DNA of 64,000 nt from contig OX439043.1 in assembly GCA_949317995.1 (NCBI GenBank), forward strand, positions 56,623,339-56,687,338, read 5' to 3'. The stretch's first letter is position 1, and every line of letters begins with the position of its first letter. A model generated the notes under the pieces. The model had not been told where the DNA came from and ran no database searches. It saw only the letters and a list, made by a program, of their open reading frames with translations. This document shows, piece by piece, positions 12,026 through 23,278 of the stretch. The position numbers and the translations under genes were made by a program. Origin of the DNA: Acholoe squamosa (lineage: Eukaryota; Annelida; Polychaeta; Phyllodocida; Polynoidae).

Positions 12026-12344
12026 GGCGATCCGGAGGGCGGCGGAGAAGGGGGAGGCGAACGGGCGGAGGATGTCTGCCGGATCCAGACGAAATGACGT
12101 CGTATTATTGTATAAAAGTTGTAGCTATGGTTATACTCCGCATAGGGGACGGCGGATTCGGTTTACTTAGTAGTTAATGCCGCCTACAGAGGAGGTTTAA
12201 GTAGGATTTACTGTGTGTGTGTTATGTGTAGCTATTTACTTAAACGCCCAGGGGCCATGGCATGGCAGGATTATTCAAAATTGGAAACCCATCTGCAGGA
12301 GGGTAATATCACACTCTTTCTCCCGGTAAGGCTATAGATTAGTT

Positions 12345-12352
12345 GGGGAGAG
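12345..12352 (+). other. Ty3-1 polypurine tract
   Basis: GGGGAGAG immediately 5' of the 3' LTR, the expected plus-strand primer of an LTR retrotransposon. Confidence 0.7.
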
Positions 12353-12728
12353 TGTGGCGGAGACGGAGGGGCCGTTGGCGGAGCCGAAACCATCCTGGTG
12401 TGGGGGCGGCGAGGCCAGCGGTCCTGAAGTAACGCGGTTACGTCGGCAATAGTAGTCGGCGGAGGAGATCCTCCGACGCTGGCCTGCCGTAAAGCAGGCC
12501 AGGGTCGGAGTATCTGCCTATGTATAAATAAGGGAGTTGTTACTCCGATTAGTTAGTTCCGAGTTGCAGACAGAGAGGAGCAGAACTCTAAAAGGCTTAT
12601 CTCCGGATTAATATATACACGATATAAGACTTAGATGGTGTGGCGAGGACTGCCAGGAAATAAAAGACACTGAAGTCAAGCTGTCGGAGTTGTGTAATTC
12701 TTTATTAACCATAGAGTCAGAAAACGCT

Positions 12729-12731
<3 letters not shown>
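12353..12731 (+). repeat. Ty3-1 3' LTR (379 bp)
   Basis: Direct repeat of 2637-3015 with about three substitutions. It joins a (TA)n tract and then the A1 repeat of Ngaro-A copy 1. From its 13th base (12365) on it forms the left part of the unit that is tandemly repeated to the right. Confidence 0.95.

Positions 12732-12778
<47 letters not shown>
12732..12778. repeat. (TA)n tract
   Basis: About 23 TA dinucleotides between the Ty3-1 LTR and the A1 repeat of Ngaro-A copy 1. Corresponding tracts of different length lie at 15981-16033 and 19701-19725. Confidence 0.95.
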
Positions 12779-12781
<3 letters not shown>

Positions 12782-13028
12782 GACTATATACCCCCGGGTA
12801 TATATATATATATAATTAATGAGTGATACGCTGGTACTACTTTACCCTGGGCGCATGGGTTTCTATGACGTCACACATAACATTTCCTCCAGTATATAAG
12901 CTCCAGCAGTTGAACTAACGGTCAATTGGCTTCATATCCTCGGACAGCATACACCATGCTGGGTGGTGTTGGAAAATTTAAACTGGTTTTTCAGTTTGGC
13001 GAGTTAATACGGTATCTACCTTAACACT

Positions 13029-14050
13029 ATGGGTAGGAGAGGAACTGCTGGTGGCGGACCAAGGTCTCAAACCAAGAAATCACCTAAGAAAACTAAAAAT
13101 ATAGCCAATTCTAGGACTTCGAGGGGTGTGAGATCCAATGGGGGTGGCCAGGAGCTATCTTCCCCGAATGTTGCAGGGGTTATTTTGGATTCAGCCGTTG
13201 ACCAGACCATAAGGGATTTGGAGGATCGTACTACTCGCATGGAAAAACAGTTAGCAGATATCAAGTTCCTATTGGAGGGGCAGGCGCTAAGCCGTGCAAC
13301 TACTACAGCGGGTGGTGAGACGAAGAAGGCTCGAGCACATGGCGATGATTGTAAACATTCGACTGGCGACGCAGTAACCAAGCAACGGGGGCGGGGCCGA
13401 CAAAGGTCACCAGACTACCGCGGGCTCCATAGCGACAGGAAAACGCGACGCCATCTTGGATCCACAAGTCGATCGTTGTCTTACCGTAGCATTTCGTCTA
13501 ATTCCTCCACATCTACAGGGTCAATCTCCTCTAGAAATGGTCGTCGTCATGCACACAGAGCTAGAGGTATGTTTGACCAAAAGAATTTTCTTAAAAAGGG
13601 TGAGAAGCTGGATAGTATTGAGAAATTGCTGTTGGTTAACGTAAGAACGATGAAACAGTTGATAGAGGAGGGGAGGATGTCTTCAATGTAGTTAAACACA
13701 TAGAGGTATTGGTGGAAAAATCCTCAACTAAGATATACACTCTCAAAGCCCTAGTGGCATACGATTCATCTGTTAAAAACAGGGCAAATTCTGATGGTGT
13801 AGAGTCTTTCAGTGATGTTAGAAGTGAAGATATTCTTAGGCCTCTATCCCATGATGGGACGGTTCAGGCCCAGAAGGCAGGTGTAGTCAAACCTAAAAGT
13901 TTCAAGTCTAAACAATCCAACCGCACCTGCTATGCTTTTAACAGGGCCGAAGGTTGCAAAGAGGACCCATGTAGATATTGACATGCCTGTGATGTGTGTG
14001 GCATGTCTAACCATGGCAAGGATAAATGCCAGAAGAATAAGAAGGACTAG
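13029..14050 (+). pseudogene. Ngaro-A copy 1 gag
   Basis: Begins MGRRGTAGGG; basic N-terminus, an Arg/Ser-rich segment (about 13390-13560), then a conserved block also present in Ngaro-B (KLDSIEKLLLVN; KIYTLKALVAYD). A one-base frame change occurs near 13670-13685, just before the in-frame TAG at 13689. The C-terminus carries a CX8CX4CX3H zinc motif (CYAFNRAEGC...) interrupted by TGA at 13979, then a CCHC knuckle (CDVCGMSNHGKDKC). The minus-strand Ngaro-A' reads through the same places, which identifies these as lesions. Expected role: nucleic-acid-binding structural protein. Confidence 0.8.
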
Positions 14051-14074
14051 GAATTTGTTCTTAGGCAGGGTCCT

Positions 14075-15613
14075 ATGTTAGAATCTGATATACTGGTGCC
14101 TGATTTTAATATAGTTCATATGGTAGACCTTCCTGAGCCCCCCGTTCCTATCATTTCACGTGAAAATAATAAAAATGATATTAATGAGTCTTGTGTAGAT
14201 GACAAGAATCTTTTTATAACTTATAGTGGCCCAGTACAGGGCGAGGTCGAACCACTGTTTATGGTGGAGTGTGTTAATAGACCCAGCATCAGGGTTTATG
14301 ATAGTTGTGTCAATGGTATTTGCAAATGTGAGCATTTTATTTATGGTAGAAAAGCTCAAATTTTACCTTGCAAACTAGCTAGTTTTTTGAGGCAGTCAGA
14401 TATTATTAGTATTAACCAGATAGATTCAGATTTTCTATGGTGTGGTTTTACTGAGGGATTCAAAATAGTTGACCCAGGCTGTGATACAACCTATGATTGT
14501 AAAAATTATAAATCTATTGTAGAAGGTAGGTTTTATAGCGAAATGTGTGATATTATTAGGGACGAGTTGTCCCAGGGCTTGGTTACAAAGACAGCTTATA
14601 AACCAAAATGTATTCATTCCTTAGGTGGTGTAGAAAAGTCTAATGGTAAATTGAGACCTATCACTGATTGTAGTATGCCTGCAGATATTTCTATTAACAA
14701 TATTATGAACACTACATCAAAAAGTTCCTCTTATAACTCCATTAACACGGTTACATGTCAGTTGGATAAAAATTACTATATGTGCGTTGTAGATTTAAAA
14801 TCTGCCTATAGAAGTATCAATGTGTATGGTCCATATGTGAGCTATCAAGGTTTCAGTTGGGACTTTGGTGGTGGAGAAGAATTAACTTTTGGTTTGAAGT
14901 GTGCCCCATATATATTTAATAGAATATCTGATTTTTTTACTGTAGTAGCATATTTTTATGGTATTGATAGGATAGTTAATTACTTGGACGATTTTATTGT
15001 CATTGCTAAAACTGAGGAGGATTGTTTACGTAAGAGGAATATCCTCATTGAGTGTATGGAATACATGGGTTTCATTGTGTCGAAGGAAAAAGTGACTGAA
15101 CCCAGTCAAATATGTATATTCCTAGGTATAACCATTGATTCCACTAGTATGGAGTTGTCTCTACCCCAAAAGAAATTAGATAAAATGAGTCTGGCACTAA
15201 ATTAATGCTTGGGAAAGAAGTTTGTATCTAAGAAGACTCTCCAAAAAATTGGTGGTTTAATGTCTTTCTGTTCACAAGTAGTACGTGGTGGTAGGACTTT
15301 CAGCAGAAGGTTATTTGATCTCTGTGCCAGGGCTAGAACTAGAGGTGTTATTAGGCTAGACAAGGAAACCCAGAAAGATTTGATGTGGTGGAAGGATTTT
15401 TGTGGAGTTTTCAATTGTAGGAATATCATTTTGAATGATAATGAATGTACCCCGATGTATTCTGATTCCTCTATACAAGGCTTTGGAGCTTGGTTCGGTA
15501 AGGATTACCTCTATGGTACTTGGAATGATACTGACCCTATGTTAGATAATTGTGGTCATTTTACTCCTGCTCCTTAATTGGACAATCTCAAAATTCACCA
15601 CAGGAATATTAAT
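14075..15613 (+). pseudogene. Ngaro-A copy 1 RT/RNase H (truncated)
   Basis: RT is recognised by KSNGKLRPITDCSMP, VVDLKSAYR, LTFGLKCAPYIFNR and NYLDDFIVI (catalytic DD). The order and the LRPI/ITDCS motifs fit DIRS/Ngaro-type RT. RNase H starts at MYSDSSIQGFGAW. Stops: TAA at 15203 (where Ngaro-A' has GAA) and TAA at 15575. The frame ends at the LTR junction, so half of RNase H is missing. Nonfunctional. Confidence 0.85.
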
Positions 15614-15977
15614 GGAGGGGCCGTTGGCGGAGCCGAAACCATCCTGGTGTGGGGGCGGCGAGGCCAGCGGTCCTGAAGTAACGCGGTTACATCGGCAATA
15701 GTAGTCGGCGGAGGAGATCCTCCGACGCTGGCCTGCCGTAAAGCAGGCCAGGGTCGGAGTATCTGTCTATGTATAAATAAGGGAGTTGTTACTCCGATTA
15801 GTTAGTTCCGAGTTGCAGACAGAGAGGAGCAGAACTCTAAAAGGCTTATCTCTGGATTAATATATACACGATATAAGACTTAGATGGTGTGGCGAGGACT
15901 GCCAGGAAATAAAAGACACTGAAGTCAAGCTGTCGGAGTTGTGTAATTCTTTATTAACCATAGAGTCGGAAAACGCT

Positions 15978-15980
<3 letters not shown>
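15614..15980 (+). repeat. 5'-truncated Ty3-1 LTR at unit 1/2 junction
   Basis: 367 bp, identical in layout to the LTR from its base 13 on; the first 12 bases are absent. No element internal sequence and no target duplication, so this is not a normal solo LTR but part of the tandem unit. Followed by (TA)n at 15981-16033. Confidence 0.93.
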
Positions 15981-16036
<56 letters not shown>

Positions 16037-16281
16037 GACTATATACCCCCGGGTATATATATACATAATTAATGAGTGATACGCTGGTACTACTTTACCC
16101 TGGGCGCATGGGTTTCTATGACGTCACACATAACATTTCCTCCAGTATATAAGCTCCAGCAGTTGAACTAACGGTCAATTGGCTTCATATCCTCGGACAG
16201 CATACACCATGCTGGGTGGTGTTGGAAAATTTAAACTGGTTTTTCAGTTTGGCGAGTTAATACGGTATCTACCTTAACACT

Positions 16282-17303
16282 ATGGGTAGGAGAGGAACTG
16301 CTGGTGGCGGACCAAGGTCTAAAACCAAGAAATCACCTAAGAAAACTAAAAATATAGCCAATTCTAGGACTTCGAGGGGTGTGAGATCCAATGGGGGTGG
16401 CCAGGAGCTATCTTCCCCGAATGTTGCAGGGGTTATTTTGGATTCAGCCGTTGACCAGACCATAAGGGATTTGGAGGATCGTACTACTCGCATGGAAAAA
16501 CAGTTAGCAGATATCAAGTTCCTATTGGAGGGGCAGGCGCTAAGCCGTGCAACTACTACAGCGGGTGGTGAGACGAAGAAGGCTCGAGCACATTGCGATG
16601 ATTGTAAACATTCGACTGGCGACGCAGTAACCAAGCAACGGGGGCGGGGCCGACAAAGGTCACCAGACTACCGCGGGCTCCATAGCGACAGGAAAACGCG
16701 ACGCCATCTTGGATCCACAAGTCGATCGTTGTCTTACCGTAGCATTTCGTCTAATTCCTCCACATCTACAGGGTCAATCTCCTCTAGAAATGGTCGTCGT
16801 CATGCACACAGAGCTAGAGGTATGTTTGACCAAAAGAATTTTCTTAAAAAGGGTGAGAAGCTGGATAGTATTGAGAAATTGCTGTTGGTTAACGTAAGAA
16901 TGATGAAACAGTTGATAGAGGAGGGGAGGATGTCTTCGATGTAGTTAAACACATAGAGGTATTGGTGGAAAAATCCTCAACTAAGATATACACTCTCAAA
17001 GCCCTAGTGGCATACGATTCATCTGTTAAAAACAGGGCAAATTCTGATGGTGTAGAGTCTTTCAGTGATGTTAGAAGTGAAGATATTCTTAGGCATCTAT
17101 CCCATGATGGGACGGTTCAGGCCCAGAAGGCAGGTGTAGTCAAACCTAAAAGTTTCAAGTCTAAACAATCCAACCGCACCTGCTATGCTTTTAACAGGGC
17201 CGAAGGTTGCAAAGAGGACCCATGTAGATATTGACATGCCTGTGATGTGTGTGGCATGTCTAACCATGGCAAGGATAAATGCCAGAAGAATAAGAAGGAC
17301 TAG
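16282..17303 (+). pseudogene. Ngaro-A copy 2 gag
   Basis: Near-identical to the copy 1 gag, with the same frame change before the TAG at about 16942 and the same TGA inside the CCCH motif at 17232. Shared lesions show copying by segmental duplication, not by separate transposition. Confidence 0.8.
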
Positions 17304-17327
17304 GAATTTGTTCTTAGGCAGGGTCCT

Positions 17328-19333
17328 ATGTTAGAATCTGATATACTGGTGCCTGATTTTAATATAGTTCATATGGTAGACCTTCCTGAGTCCCCCGTTC
17401 CTATCATTTCAGGTGAAAATAATAAAAATGATATTAATGAGTCTTGTGTAGATGACAAGAATCTTTTTATAACTTATAGTGGCCCAGTACAGGGCGAGGT
17501 CGAACCACTGTTTATGGTGGAGTGTGTTAATAGACCCAGCATCAGGGTTTATGATAGTTGTGTCAATGGTATTTGCAAATGTGAGCATTTTATTTATGGT
17601 AGAAAAGCTCAAATTTTACCTTGCAAACTAGCTAGTTTTTTGAGGCAGTCAGATATTATTAGTATTAACCAGATAGATTCAGATTTTCTATGGTGTGGTT
17701 TTACTGAGGGATTCAAAATAGTTGACCCAGGCTGTGATACAACCTATGATTGTAAAAATTATAAATCTATTGTAGAAGGTAGGTTTTATAGCGAAATGTG
17801 TGATATTATTAGGGACGAGTTGTCCCAGGGCTTGGTTACAAAGACAGCTTATAAACCAAAATGTATTCATTCCTTAGGTGGTGTAGAAAAGTCTAATGGT
17901 AAATTGAGACCTATCACTGATTGTAGTATGCCTGCAGATATTTCTATTAACAATATTATGAACACTACATCAAAAAGTTCCTCTTATAACTCCATTAACA
18001 CGGTTACATGTCAGTTGGATAAAAATGACTATATGTGACCCATCCTTACAAAATGGTACGGAAGTCGCACATACAGAATGTTTAGTTATAGGCATATTCA
18101 TTTACAGCTGATCAAGAGCTTTCATTTGGTATATAACACTTGCATATTTGAACCAGGTGGTCCTCTAAGGATCTTCCGTCAGTAAATTTAGTCGGATAAA
18201 TTAAAAATCTGTTAAACTGAGATAATTGACATTTTAAACATGTAATAATTTATGAATCCTATATAATTCCCATGTAATTCTATATAACCAAGAAAACTAT
18301 AGCTATGTCTTCTAGGCATTTGGGGCTTAAATTCAGTTTAGTAGGCACGATTCTGAAAGATATCTACCCATAGGTTAGAAAAATGCTAAAATATCAATTT
18401 TAAAAAATCTGATATTTTTCACACTATACCACTTAAGAAGCCTATATCTTGGCTTCTAAATGTGCGACTTCAGTACCACTTTGTTAGGATGGGTCACATA
18501 TGTGCGTTGTAGATTTAAAATCTGCCTATAGAAGTATCAATGTGTATGGTCCACATGTGAGCTATCAAGGTTTCAGTTGGGACTTTGGTGGTGGAGAAGA
18601 ATTAACTTTTGGTTTGAAGTGTGCCCCATATATATTTAATAGAATATCTGATTTTTTTACTGTAGTAGCAAATTTTTATGGTATTGATAGGATAGTTAAT
18701 TACTTGGACGATTTTATTGTCATTGCTAAAACTGAGGAGGATTGTTTACGTAAGAGGAATATCCTCATTGAGTGTATGGAATACATGGGTTTCATTGTGT
18801 CGAAGGAAAAAGTGACTGAACCCAGTCAAATATGTATATTCCTAGGTATAACCATTGATTCCACTAGTATGGAGTTGTCTCTACCCCAAAAGAAATTAGA
18901 TAAAATGAGTCTGGCACTAAATTAATGCTTGGGAAAGAAGTTTGTATCTAAGAAGACTCTCCAAAAAATTGGTGGTTTAATGTCTTTCTGTTCACAAGTA
19001 GTACGTGGTGGTAGGACTTTCAGCAGAAGGTTATTTGATCTCTGTGCCAGGGCTAGAACTAGAGGTGTTATTAGGCTAGACAAGGAAACCCAGAAAGATT
19101 TGATGTGGTGGAAGGATTTTTGTGGAGTTTTCAATTGTAGGAATATCATTTTGAATGATAATGAATGTACCCCGATGTATTCTGATTCCTCTATACAAGG
19201 CTTTGGAGCTTGGTTCGGTAAGGATTACCTCTATGGTACTTGGAATGATACTGACCCTATGTTAGATAATTGTGGTCATTTTACTCCTGCTCCTAAATTG
19301 GACAATCTCAAAATTCACCACAGGAATATAAAT
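17328..19333 (+). pseudogene. Ngaro-A copy 2 RT/RNase H, split by a MITE
   Basis: RT is open from 17328 to the MITE; the first MITE bases create the TGA after KNDYM. RT resumes at 18500 (VVDLKSAYR, NYLDDF). TAA at 18923 as in the other copies, then the RNase H start (MYSDSSIQGFGAW) up to the LTR junction, through which the frame stays open for a short chimeric tail. Confidence 0.85.
18034..18498. mobile_element. TA-target MITE (465 bp) in Ngaro-A copy 2
   Basis: Terminal inverted repeats of ~44 bp with a few mismatches, starting TGTGACCCATCCT at both ends. It is flanked by TA on both sides, while the empty site in copy 1 has one TA. AT-rich interior without coding capacity. The TA duplication and TIR form suggest a non-autonomous Tc1/mariner-type element; the autonomous partner is unknown. 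Confidence 0.88.
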
Positions 19334-19700
19334 GGAGGGGCCGTTGGCGGAGCCGAAACCATCCTGGTGTGGGGGCGGCGAGGCCAGCGGTCCTGAAGTA
19401 ACGCGGTTACATCGGCAATAGTAGTCGGCGGAGGAGATCCTCCGACGCTGGCCTGCCGTAAAGCAGGCCAGGGTCGGAGTATCTGTCTATGTATAAATAA
19501 GGGAGTTGTTACTCCGATTAGTTAGTTCCGAGTTGCAGACAGAGAGGAGCAGAACTCTAAAAGGCTTATCTCCGGATTAATATATACACGATATAAGACT
19601 TAGATGGTGTGGCGAGGACTGCCAGGAAATAAAAGACACTGAAGTCAAGCTGTCGGAGTTGTGTAATTCTTTATTAACTATAGAGTCGGAAAACGCTACA
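19334..19700 (+). repeat. 5'-truncated Ty3-1 LTR at unit 2/3 junction
   Basis: 367 bp, the same truncation and variants as 15614-15980 (both differ together from the true 3' LTR), followed by a short (TA)n tract at 19701-19725. Confidence 0.93.
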
Positions 19701-19810
19701 ATATATATATATATATATATATATATGGGACTATATACCCCCGGGTATATATATATATAATTAATGAGTGATACGCTGGTACTACTTTACCCTGGGCGCA
19801 TGGGTTTCTA

Positions 19811-19845
19811 TGACGTCACACATAACATTTCCTCCAGTATATAAG
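19811..19845 (+). promoter_or_regulatory. CRE and TATA box in the Ngaro-A A1 repeat
   Basis: Palindromic CRE TGACGTCA at 19811-19818 and TATATAAG at 19838-19845, ~130 bp before the gag ATG. The same pair recurs in each A repeat. Likely the Pol II promoter of the element; function inferred from motifs only. Confidence 0.55.
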
Positions 19846-19973
19846 CTCCAGCAGTTGAACTAACGGTCAATTGGCTTCATATCCTCGGACAGCATACACC
19901 ATGCTGGGTGGTGTTGGAAAATTTAAACTGGTTTTTCAGTTTGGCGAGTTAATACGGTATCTACCTTAACACT

Positions 19974-20995
19974 ATGGGTAGGAGAGGAACTGCTGGTGGC
20001 GGACCAAGGTCTAAAACCAAGAAATCACCTAAGAAAACTAAAAATATAGCCAATTCTAGGACTTCGAGGGGTGTGAGATCCAATGGGGGTGGCCAGGAGC
20101 TATCTTCCCCGAATGTTGCAGGGGTTATTTTGGATTCCGCCGTTGACCAGACCATAAGGGATTTGGAGGATCGTACTACTCGCATGGAAAAACAGTTAGC
20201 AGATATCAAGTTCCTATTGGAGGGGCAGGCGCTAAGCCGTGCAACTACTACAGCGGGTGGTGAGACGAAGAAGGCTCGAGCACATTGCGATGATTGTAAA
20301 CATTCGACTGGCGACGCAGTAACCAAGCAACGGGGGCGGGGCCGACAAAGGTCACCAGACTACCGCGGGCTCCATAGCGACAGGAAAACGCGACGCCATC
20401 TTGGATCCACAAGTCGATCGTTGTCTTACCGTAGCATTTCGTCTAATTCCTCCACATCTACAGGGTCAATCTCCTCTAGAAATGGTCGTCGTCATGCACA
20501 CAGAGCTAGAGGTATGTTTGACCAAAAGAATTTTCTTAAAAAGGGTGAGAAGCTGGATAGTATTGAGAAATTGCTGTTGGTTAACGTAAGAATGATGAAA
20601 CAGTTGATAGAGGAGGGGAGGATGTCTTCGATGTAGTTAAACACATAGAGGTATTGGTGGAAAAATCCTCAACTAAGATATACACTCTCAAAGCCCTAGT
20701 GGCATACGATTCATCTGTTAAAAACAGGGCAAATTCTGATGGTGTAGAGTCTTTCAGTGATGTTAGAAGTGAAGATATTCTTAGGCATCTATCCCATGAT
20801 GGGACGGTTCAGGCCCAGAAGGCAGGTGTAGTCAAACCTAAAAGTTTCAAGTCTAAACAATCCAACCGCACCTGCTATGCTTTTAACAGGGCCGAAGGTT
20901 GCAAAGAGGACCCATGTAGATATTGACATGCCTGTGATGTGTGTGGCATGTCTAACCATGGCAAGGATAAATGCCAGAAGAATAAGAAGGACTAG
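19974..20995 (+). pseudogene. Ngaro-A copy 3 gag
   Basis: Same protein and same lesions as copies 1 and 2: frame change near 20620, TGA in the CCCH zinc motif at 20924, then the CCHC knuckle and TAG at 20993. Basic, Arg/Ser-rich in its middle. Confidence 0.8.
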
Positions 20996-21019
20996 GAATT
21001 TGTCCTTAGGCAGGGTCCT

Positions 21020-23278
21020 ATGTTAGAATCTGATATACTGGTGCCTGATTTTAATATAGTTCATATGGTAGACCTTCCTGAGCCCCCCGTTCCTATCATT
21101 TCAGGTGAAAATAATAAAAATGATATTAATGAGTCTTGTGTAGATGACAAGAATCTTTTTATGACTTATAGTGGCCCAGTACAGGGCGAGGTCGAACCAC
21201 TGTTTATGGTGGAGTGTGTTAATAGACCCAGCATCAGGGTTTATGATAGTTGTGTCAATGGTATTTGCAAATGTGAGCATTTTATTTATGGTAGAAAAGC
21301 TCAAATTTTACCTTGCAAACTAGCTAGTTTTTTGAGGCAGTCAGATATTATTAGTATTAACCAGATAGATTCAGATTTTCTATGGTGTGGTTTTACTGAG
21401 GGATTCAAAATAGTTGACCCAGGCTGTGATACAACCTATGATTGTAAAAATTATAAATCTATTGTAGAAGGTAGGTTTTATAGCGAAATGTGTGATATTA
21501 TTAGGGACGAGTTGTCCCAGGGCTTGGTTACAAAGACAGCTTATAAACCAAAATGTATTCATTCCTTAGGTGGTGTAGAAAAGTCTAATGGTAAATTGAG
21601 ACCTATCACTGATTGTAGTATGCCTGCAGATATTTCTATTAACAATATTATGAACACTACATCAAAAAGTTCCTCTTATAACTCCATTAACACGGTTACA
21701 TGTCAGTTGGATAAAAATGACTATATGTGACCCATCCTTACAAAATGGTACGGAAGTCGCACATACAGAATGTTTAGTTATAGGCATATTCATTTACAGC
21801 TGATCAAGAGCTTTCATTTGGTATATAACACTTGCATATTTGAACCAGGTGGTCCTCTAAGGATCTTCCGTCAGTAAATTTAGTTGGATAAATTAAAAAT
21901 CTGTTAAACTGAGATAATTGACATTTTAAACATGTAATGATTTATGAATCCTATATAATTCCCATGTAATTCTATATAACCAAGAAAACTATAGCTATGT
22001 CTTCTAGGCATTTGGGGCTTAAATTCAGTTTAGTAGGCACGATTCTGAAAGATATCTACCCATAGATTAGAAAAATGCTAAAATATCAATTTTAAAAAAT
22101 CTGATATTTTTCACACTATACCACTTAAGAAGCCTATATCTAGGCTTCTAAATGTGCGACTTCAGTACCACTTTGTTAGGATGGGTCACATATGTGCGTT
22201 GTAGATTTAAAATCTGCCTATAGAAGTATCAATGTGTATGGTCCACATGTCAGCTATCAAGGTTTCAGTTGGGACTTTGGTGGTGGAGAAGAATTAACTT
22301 TTGGTTTGAAGTGTGCCCCATATATATTTAATAGAATATCTGATTTTTTTACTGTAGTAGCAAATTTTTATGGTATTGATAGGATAGTTAATTACTTGGA
22401 CGATTTTATTGTCATTGCTAAAACTGAGGAGGATTGTTTACGTAAGAGGAATATCCTCATTGAGTGTATGGAATACATGGGTTTCATTGTGTCGAAGGAA
22501 AAAGTGACTGAACCCAGTCAAATATGTATATTCCTAGGTATAACCATTGATTCCACTAGTATGGAGTTGTCTCTACCCCAAAAGAAATTAGATAAAATGA
22601 GTCTGGCACTAAATTAATGCTTGGGAAAGAAGTTTGTATCTAAGAAGACTCTCCAAAAAATTGGTGGTTTAATGTCTTTCTGTTCACAAGTAGTACGTGG
22701 TGGTAGGACTTTCAGCAGAAGGTTATTTGATCTCTGTGCCAGGGCTAGAACTAGAGGTGTTATTAGGCTAGAGAAGGAAACCCAGAAAGATTTGATGTGG
22801 TGGAAGGATTTTTGTGGAGTTTTCAATTGTAGGAATATCATTTTGAATGATAATGAATGTACCCCGATGTATTCTGATTCCTCTATACAAGGCTTTGGAG
22901 CTTGGTTCGGTAAGGATTACCTCTATGGTACTTGGAATGATACTGACCCTATGTTAGATAATTGTGGTCATTTTACTCCTGCTCCTAAATTGGACAATCT
23001 CAAAATTCACCACAGGAATATTAATGTATATGAACTTTATCCTGTTATGGTGGGTCTTAAACATTGGTTGAAGGGGTTTAGTAATATGAGAGTTCATTGT
23101 ATCACTGATAACATGCAGGTCTTGGCCATGTTAAATACAGGTAGATCCAAGAATAAATTGTGCATGGCTTAGTTACGAGCGATCTTTTGGTATATTAGGT
23201 CAGAGGATAATATCTTAGCTGACCATTTGTCTAGACTAAATTATAAAGGTGTCCAAAAAAAATGCATGAGGGTCTTGG
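21020..23278 (+). pseudogene. Ngaro-A copy 3 RT/RNase H, split by a MITE
   Basis: RT domain (LRPITDCSMP, VVDLKSAYR, NYLDDFIVI) split by the MITE at 21726-22190. Stop TAA at 22615. RNase H follows with MYSDSS, ELYPVMVGLKHW and CITDNMQVLAM. Near 23165-23190 a stop (TAG) and a deletion of roughly a dozen codons remove the part seen in Ngaro-B as EIFWLCFINN. The RNase H end NILADHLSRL is still present. The frame overlaps the start of the recombinase frame. Confidence 0.85.
21726..22190. mobile_element. TA-target MITE (465 bp) in Ngaro-A copy 3
   Basis: Same element at the same site and with the same length as 18034-18498, with a handful of substitutions. It was duplicated together with its host unit. 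Confidence 0.88.

Larger units (their letters stand above)
2637..12731 (+). mobile_element. Ty3-1: Ty3/gypsy LTR retrotransposon, nearly complete, with lesions
   Basis: About 10.1 kb: 5' LTR, primer-binding site, gag, a -1 frameshift heptamer, pol (PR-RT-RH-IN), a long 3' coding extension, a polypurine tract and a 3' LTR. PR-RT-RH-IN order assigns it to Ty3/gypsy (Metaviridae type). The LTRs are 379 bp each and differ at about three positions by eye, so insertion is recent. Both flanks are (TA)n, so the target duplication cannot be delimited. Lesions: a one-base loss in an A-run inside RT (5472-5479), a TGA in the second zinc finger (9735), a frame change at an A9 run (9930-9938) and a TAG at 10859. 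Its 3' LTR seeds the tandem array that follows. Confidence 0.93.
12779..15613 (+). mobile_element. Ngaro-A copy 1 (3'-truncated YR retroelement)
   Basis: Starts with the A repeat (TGGGACTATATACCC...), with CRE TGACGTCA at 12866-12873 and TATATAAG at 12893-12900. Gag and the RT/RNase H part follow, ending at the chimeric junction with a truncated Ty3-1 LTR. No tyrosine recombinase and no B repeats in this copy. It has the pre-insertion state of the MITE site found in copies 2 and 3. Confidence 0.88.
16034..19333 (+). mobile_element. Ngaro-A copy 2 (3'-truncated, carries a MITE)
   Basis: Same structure and truncation point as copy 1, with the 465-bp MITE at 18034-18498 splitting RT. The A1 repeat includes the CRE and TATA boxes. 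It ends at the second chimeric LTR junction. Confidence 0.88.
12365..23026 (+). repeat. Tandem array of three LTR + (TA)n + Ngaro-A 5' part units
   Basis: Unit 1 is 12365-15613, unit 2 is 15614-19333 and unit 3 is 19334-23026. Each starts at LTR position 13 and ends in the RNase H region of Ngaro-A. The chimeric junctions (AATG/GAGGGG) at 15614 and 19334 are the same, so one illegitimate junction was formed and then copied. Units 2 and 3 carry the same 465-bp MITE; unit 1 has the empty site. All units share the same gag frameshift and RT stop, so amplification followed decay. A full 3' part of Ngaro-A follows only unit 3. Confidence 0.9.

Noticed and set aside
15614..19700. Two solo LTRs of Ty3-1
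   Set aside because: Both lack the same first 12 bases, have no target duplication and join the same Ngaro sequence, so they are parts of a tandem unit.
13029..20636. Three separate host genes for a basic Arg/Ser-rich protein
   Set aside because: They are near-identical gag copies of one Ngaro array with shared lesions.
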